From: Lentimicrobium sp. | Lineage (GTDB): Bacteria; Bacteroidota; Bacteroidia; Bacteroidales; Lentimicrobiaceae | Assembly (NCBI GenBank): GCA_019429275.1 | Contig: JAHYJC010000038.1 | Location: forward strand, 1 to 43,823 | Reading direction: 5' to 3' | Length of the DNA stretch: 43,823 bases | Part shown: positions 41,617 to 43,823 of the stretch, piece by piece | Layout of the letters: the number at the start of each line of letters is the position of its first letter | How positions within the stretch are numbered: position 1 is the stretch's first letter | Notes under the pieces: model-generated | Told to the model about the DNA's origin: nothing | What the model saw: the letters and a program-made list of their open reading frames with translations, nothing else | The model's database searches: none | Translations under genes and position numbers: made by a program

Positions 41617-43404
41617 ATGATCGATAAAATACTAACTTCCACAGCAAGTGAAGCTGTCCGGTTTCTTTTTAATGTTCCCATTGACCCTTCGCTTCTGGCG
41701 GTGCAACGGACAATTCCCGCATTCAGAAATCAGGGGGATTTCTCAATGGTTGTTTTCCCATTGCTGAAAATTTCCCGCAAATCGCCTGAAGAGACAGCAA
41801 CCATGATTGGCAATGAGATACTTGCAAACATGCCTGAAGCCGAGAGTTTCGGAGTGGTCAAGGGCTATCTGAACATCAGGATAAAGCCGGAATACTGGAT
41901 GCAGTTCCTGTCTGAAAACCAAAATAAGTTGTCTTATGGAATAACAGAAACGGCCTCCGGCAACCCTGTTGTGGTTGAATATTCCTCACCTAACACCAAT
42001 AAACCGCTTCACCTCGGGCATGTGCGCAACAACCTGCTGGGTTATTCGGTTTCTCAACTGCTTAAAGCTAACGGAAAGAATGTTGTTAAAGTCAATTTGG
42101 TAAATGACCGGGGCATACACATCTGCAAATCAATGCTTGCATGGAAGCTTTCAGGCAAAGATGAAACACCCCTATCAACCGGGAAAAAGGGAGATAAACT
42201 GGTAGGTGATTATTATGTGTTATTCGATAAGTTATATAAAGCAGAAATTCAGGACCTTATGGCTTCGGGTAAAACCAAAGACGAAGCAGAAGCCGCCTCT
42301 GTTCTTATGGCACAAGCCCGCGAAATGCTTCTAAAATGGGAAGCTCGTGACGAAGATACCCTTAAGTTGTGGAATATGATGAACGGTTGGGTTTATGATG
42401 GTTTTGATGTCACTTACAAACGACTTGGAGTTAATTTTGATAAAATATATTACGAATCGCAGACTTATCTGCTGGGAAAAGAAATCATAGAAGAAGGTCT
42501 TAAATCAGGGATTTTATTTCGAAAGGAGGACAATTCAGTATGGATTGACTTAACCACCGAAGGCCTTGATGAAAAATTATTGCTGAGAAGTGATGGTACA
42601 TCAGTTTATATGACTCAGGATTTGGGAACAGCCCAACTCCGGGCAAATGATTTTACGCCCGATAGCCTGGTCTATGTGGTTGGAAATGAGCAAAATTATC
42701 ATTTCGAAGTGCTGAAACATATTCTTTTTAAACTTGGCAGGCCATGGGCTGAACACATTTACCATCTTTCATACGGAATGGTAGAATTGCCCGAAGGTAA
42801 AATGAAATCGCGCGAAGGGACTGTGGTTGATGCAGATGACCTGATGGATGAAATGATATCAACAGCGCGCTCAATGACAAAGGAATTGGGGAAAATTGAA
42901 GATTTTGACTCTGAGGAAGCTCAGAAACTCTATTGGATTGTGGGTATGGGCGCATTAAAGTACTTTATCCTGAAAGTGGATCCTAAAAAGAATATGCTTT
43001 TCAATCCATCCGAAAGCATTGATTTCAATGGCAACACCGGGCCTTTTATTCAATATACCTATGCAAGGATAAAATCAGTTCTTCGAAAAGCAGAAGCAGA
43101 ATTGAAAGTGGATACTGACTTTGTTGTCGATGGATTTCATGCAAAAGAATCAGACCTGATTCATTCTTTATATGAATTTCCTGCGGTGGTTAAACAGGCT
43201 GCCGAAGCTTTAAGCCCGGCTGTTATGGCCAATTATCTTTTTGAACTAGCAAAAGAATACAACACATTTTATCATGAACTTACCATTTTAAAGGAAGAAG
43301 ACGAAGCAAAAAAGGCTTCGCGACTGGCAATTTCATCACTGGCTGCTATAGTAATTAAAAATGGAATGCAAATGCTGGGAATTGAAGTGCCTGAAAGAAT
43401 GTAG
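41617..43404 (+). CDS. argS: Arginyl-tRNA synthetase
   Basis: The protein has 595 residues. The class I HIGH signature is HLGH (residues 132-135) in SSPNTNKPLHLGHVRNN. KMSKS-type sequence KMKS (395-398) is followed by REGTVVDADDL, the typical ArgRS arrangement. The N-terminal additional domain (about 1-110) and the C-terminal anticodon-binding DALR domain (about 470-595: FIQYTYARIKSVLRKAEAEL and LAKEYNTFYHELTIL) are both present. It ends GMQMLGIEVPERM, the standard ArgRS terminus. It charges tRNA(Arg). It is monocistronic with its own promoter. Confidence 0.97.
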   Translation: MIDKILTSTASEAVRFLFNVPIDPSLLAVQRTIPAFRNQGDFSMVVFPLLKISRKSPEETATMIGNEILANMPEAESFGVVKGYLNIRIKPEYWMQFLSENQNKLSYGITETASGNPVVVEYSSPNTNKPLHLGHVRNNLLGYSVSQLLKANGKNVVKVNLVNDRGIHICKSMLAWKLSGKDETPLSTGKKGDKLVGDYYVLFDKLYKAEIQDLMASGKTKDEAEAASVLMAQAREMLLKWEARDEDTLKLWNMMNGWVYDGFDVTYKRLGVNFDKIYYESQTYLLGKEIIEEGLKSGILFRKEDNSVWIDLTTEGLDEKLLLRSDGTSVYMTQDLGTAQLRANDFTPDSLVYVVGNEQNYHFEVLKHILFKLGRPWAEHIYHLSYGMVELPEGKMKSREGTVVDADDLMDEMISTARSMTKELGKIEDFDSEEAQKLYWIVGMGALKYFILKVDPKKNMLFNPSESIDFNGNTGPFIQYTYARIKSVLRKAEAELKVDTDFVVDGFHAKESDLIHSLYEFPAVVKQAAEALSPAVMANYLFELAKEYNTFYHELTILKEEDEAKKASRLAISSLAAIVIKNGMQMLGIEVPERM

Positions 43405-43409
43405 AAAAC

Positions 43410-43563
43410 CAGATCAATATGAATACTGATCTGTTCAAAAACAATCCTGAGCATTAAATTTCTACCTGCTTTGGAGTTTTTAGCTGCTGGAGAATAGTTT
43501 TAAAATCTTAAAAGTTACTTATAACGTCAAAAATGGCTGTTTCAGCGATGAAAACAGCCATTT
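43410..43563. repeat. Two hairpins after argS
   Basis: First hairpin: CAGATCA (43410-43416) with TGATCTG (43427-43433), 10-base loop, 5 bp after the stop. Second hairpin: AAATGGCTGTTT (43531-43542) with AAACAGCCATTT (43552-43563), a perfect 12-bp stem with a 9-base loop. Neither has a clear T-run. Either could stabilise or end the argS message. In this 301-bp gene-free stretch an 8-bp inverted repeat (ATTGTCAT 43609-43616 / ATGACAAT 43636-43643) is also present. Confidence 0.55.
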
Positions 43564-43672
43564 AATCAGGGATTGGGGAGGGATGGTTATCCTAAACCGA
43601 CAAAATCAATTGTCATTCAGGCACTACTACACTATATGACAATCGAAACATGATTTACCCCTATTCAGGATA

Positions 43673-43705
43673 AAAAAAACTGCTCATGGAAGGAGCAGTT
43701 TTTTT
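43673..43705 (+). terminator. Strong intrinsic terminator, target site of the intron
   Basis: AAAAAAACTGCTC (43673-43685) pairs perfectly with GAGCAGTTTTTTT (43693-43705) around a 7-base loop, ending in a T-run. The A-run on the left makes it bidirectional. It lies about 270 bp after argS and would also end a convergent gene beyond the window. Confidence 0.92.
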
Positions 43706-43823
43706 GTGCGTCAGGCATGTATATCAGCTATAGGGTGCAAGTCCCGAACACGCTTCACAGTAAGGAGTGTTAGCCAAGAGCAAGGGTGTCCATCGCGAGA
43801 TGGAATCTGAAGGAAGCTGGCGG
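43706..43823 (+). mobile_element. Group IIC intron, 5' part (truncated by window end)
   Basis: The element opens with GTGCG (43706-43710), the bacterial class C 5' splice consensus, directly after the terminator T-run. The next 110 bases carry domain I landmarks: CTATAGGGTGCAAGTCCCGA, then GTTAGCCAAGAGCAAGGGTG, then GGAATCTGAAGGAAGCTGGC. These match, as I recall them, the Oceanobacillus iheyensis group IIC intron and relatives. Class C introns are known to insert just downstream of intrinsic terminator hairpins, exactly as seen here. The window stops inside domain I, so the reverse-transcriptase reading frame, domains V and VI and the 3' splice site are not visible. Whether it still encodes an active maturase is unknown. 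Confidence 0.9.

Noticed and set aside
43706-43823. A tRNA, RNase P or cobalamin-like RNA at the right edge
   Set aside because: GTGCG directly after a terminator plus the AGCAAGGGTG and GGAATCTGAAGGAAGC blocks fit a group IIC intron far better.

Overview
The window looks like a chromosomal contig from a Bacteroidota bacterium, most likely of the order Bacteroidales. Supporting points are promoter -7 boxes of the Bacteroidota type (TAnnTTTG) just upstream of many genes, A-rich start regions in place of Shine-Dalgarno sites, families largely restricted to the phylum (DUF4293, a bleomycin-hydrolase-like C1 peptidase, GH144), moderate AT-richness, and a pyrB-pyrI pair with the zinc-binding regulatory chain. 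No tRNA, rRNA or CRISPR array was seen.

Layout. Positions 1-4289 are an accessory, partly decayed stretch: the C-terminal end of an IS66-type transposase running off the left edge, a secreted gluzincin-type peptidase, a VIT1/CCC1-type metal transporter, a DUF2231-like membrane protein, and a GH13 alpha-amylase pseudogene with two in-frame stops and three frameshifts. Positions 4290-10771 hold a fused membrane/spermidine-synthase-like protein and two exported glycosidases (GH144 and GH3, BglX-like), a plausible beta-1,2-glucan degrading pair. A 350-bp gene-free stretch with what looks like a decayed insertion-sequence end follows.

Positions 11124-23926 are core genome: a MORN-type repeat protein, recR, a small ribbon-helix-helix-like protein, glmM, then a plus-strand run of a TPR protein, a DUF368 undecaprenyl-phosphate translocase, aroE, a membrane protein, a divergent class III nucleotide-cyclase-like protein and the bifunctional NAD(P)HX repair enzyme. 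The last converges exactly, stop codon against stop codon, with parE. A CAP-SPOR secreted protein lies upstream of parE. Positions 24028-30363 are a minus-strand glycan-assembly cluster (GT39-like membrane glycosyltransferase, HAD phosphatase-like protein, GT4 glycosyltransferase, formyltransferase/beta-propeller fusion, flippase).

Positions 30488-36476 carry DUF4293, a YfcE-type phosphoesterase, an AlbA_2 protein, a C1 peptidase, pyrI-pyrB with a strong terminator, and a cyclic-2,3-diphosphoglycerate-synthase-like P-loop protein with its own terminator and a structured leader. Positions 37050-39536 encode a tight three-gene electron-transfer module: tetraheme cytochrome c, Tat-exported four-cluster ferredoxin, NrfD/PsrC-type quinone-interacting membrane subunit. 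No catalytic subunit lies nearby. A DUF2339 membrane protein and argS follow. The window ends inside the 5' part of a group IIC intron that begins directly after the T-run of an intrinsic terminator, the preferred target of that class.

The observations most worth a second look are the terminator-inserted group IIC intron, the cytochrome/ferredoxin/NrfD module without a catalytic subunit, the formyltransferase-propeller fusion in the glycan cluster, the cyclase-like protein, and the structured leader of the cDPGS-like gene. I did not find a clear case of a wholly new defence or mobile system.
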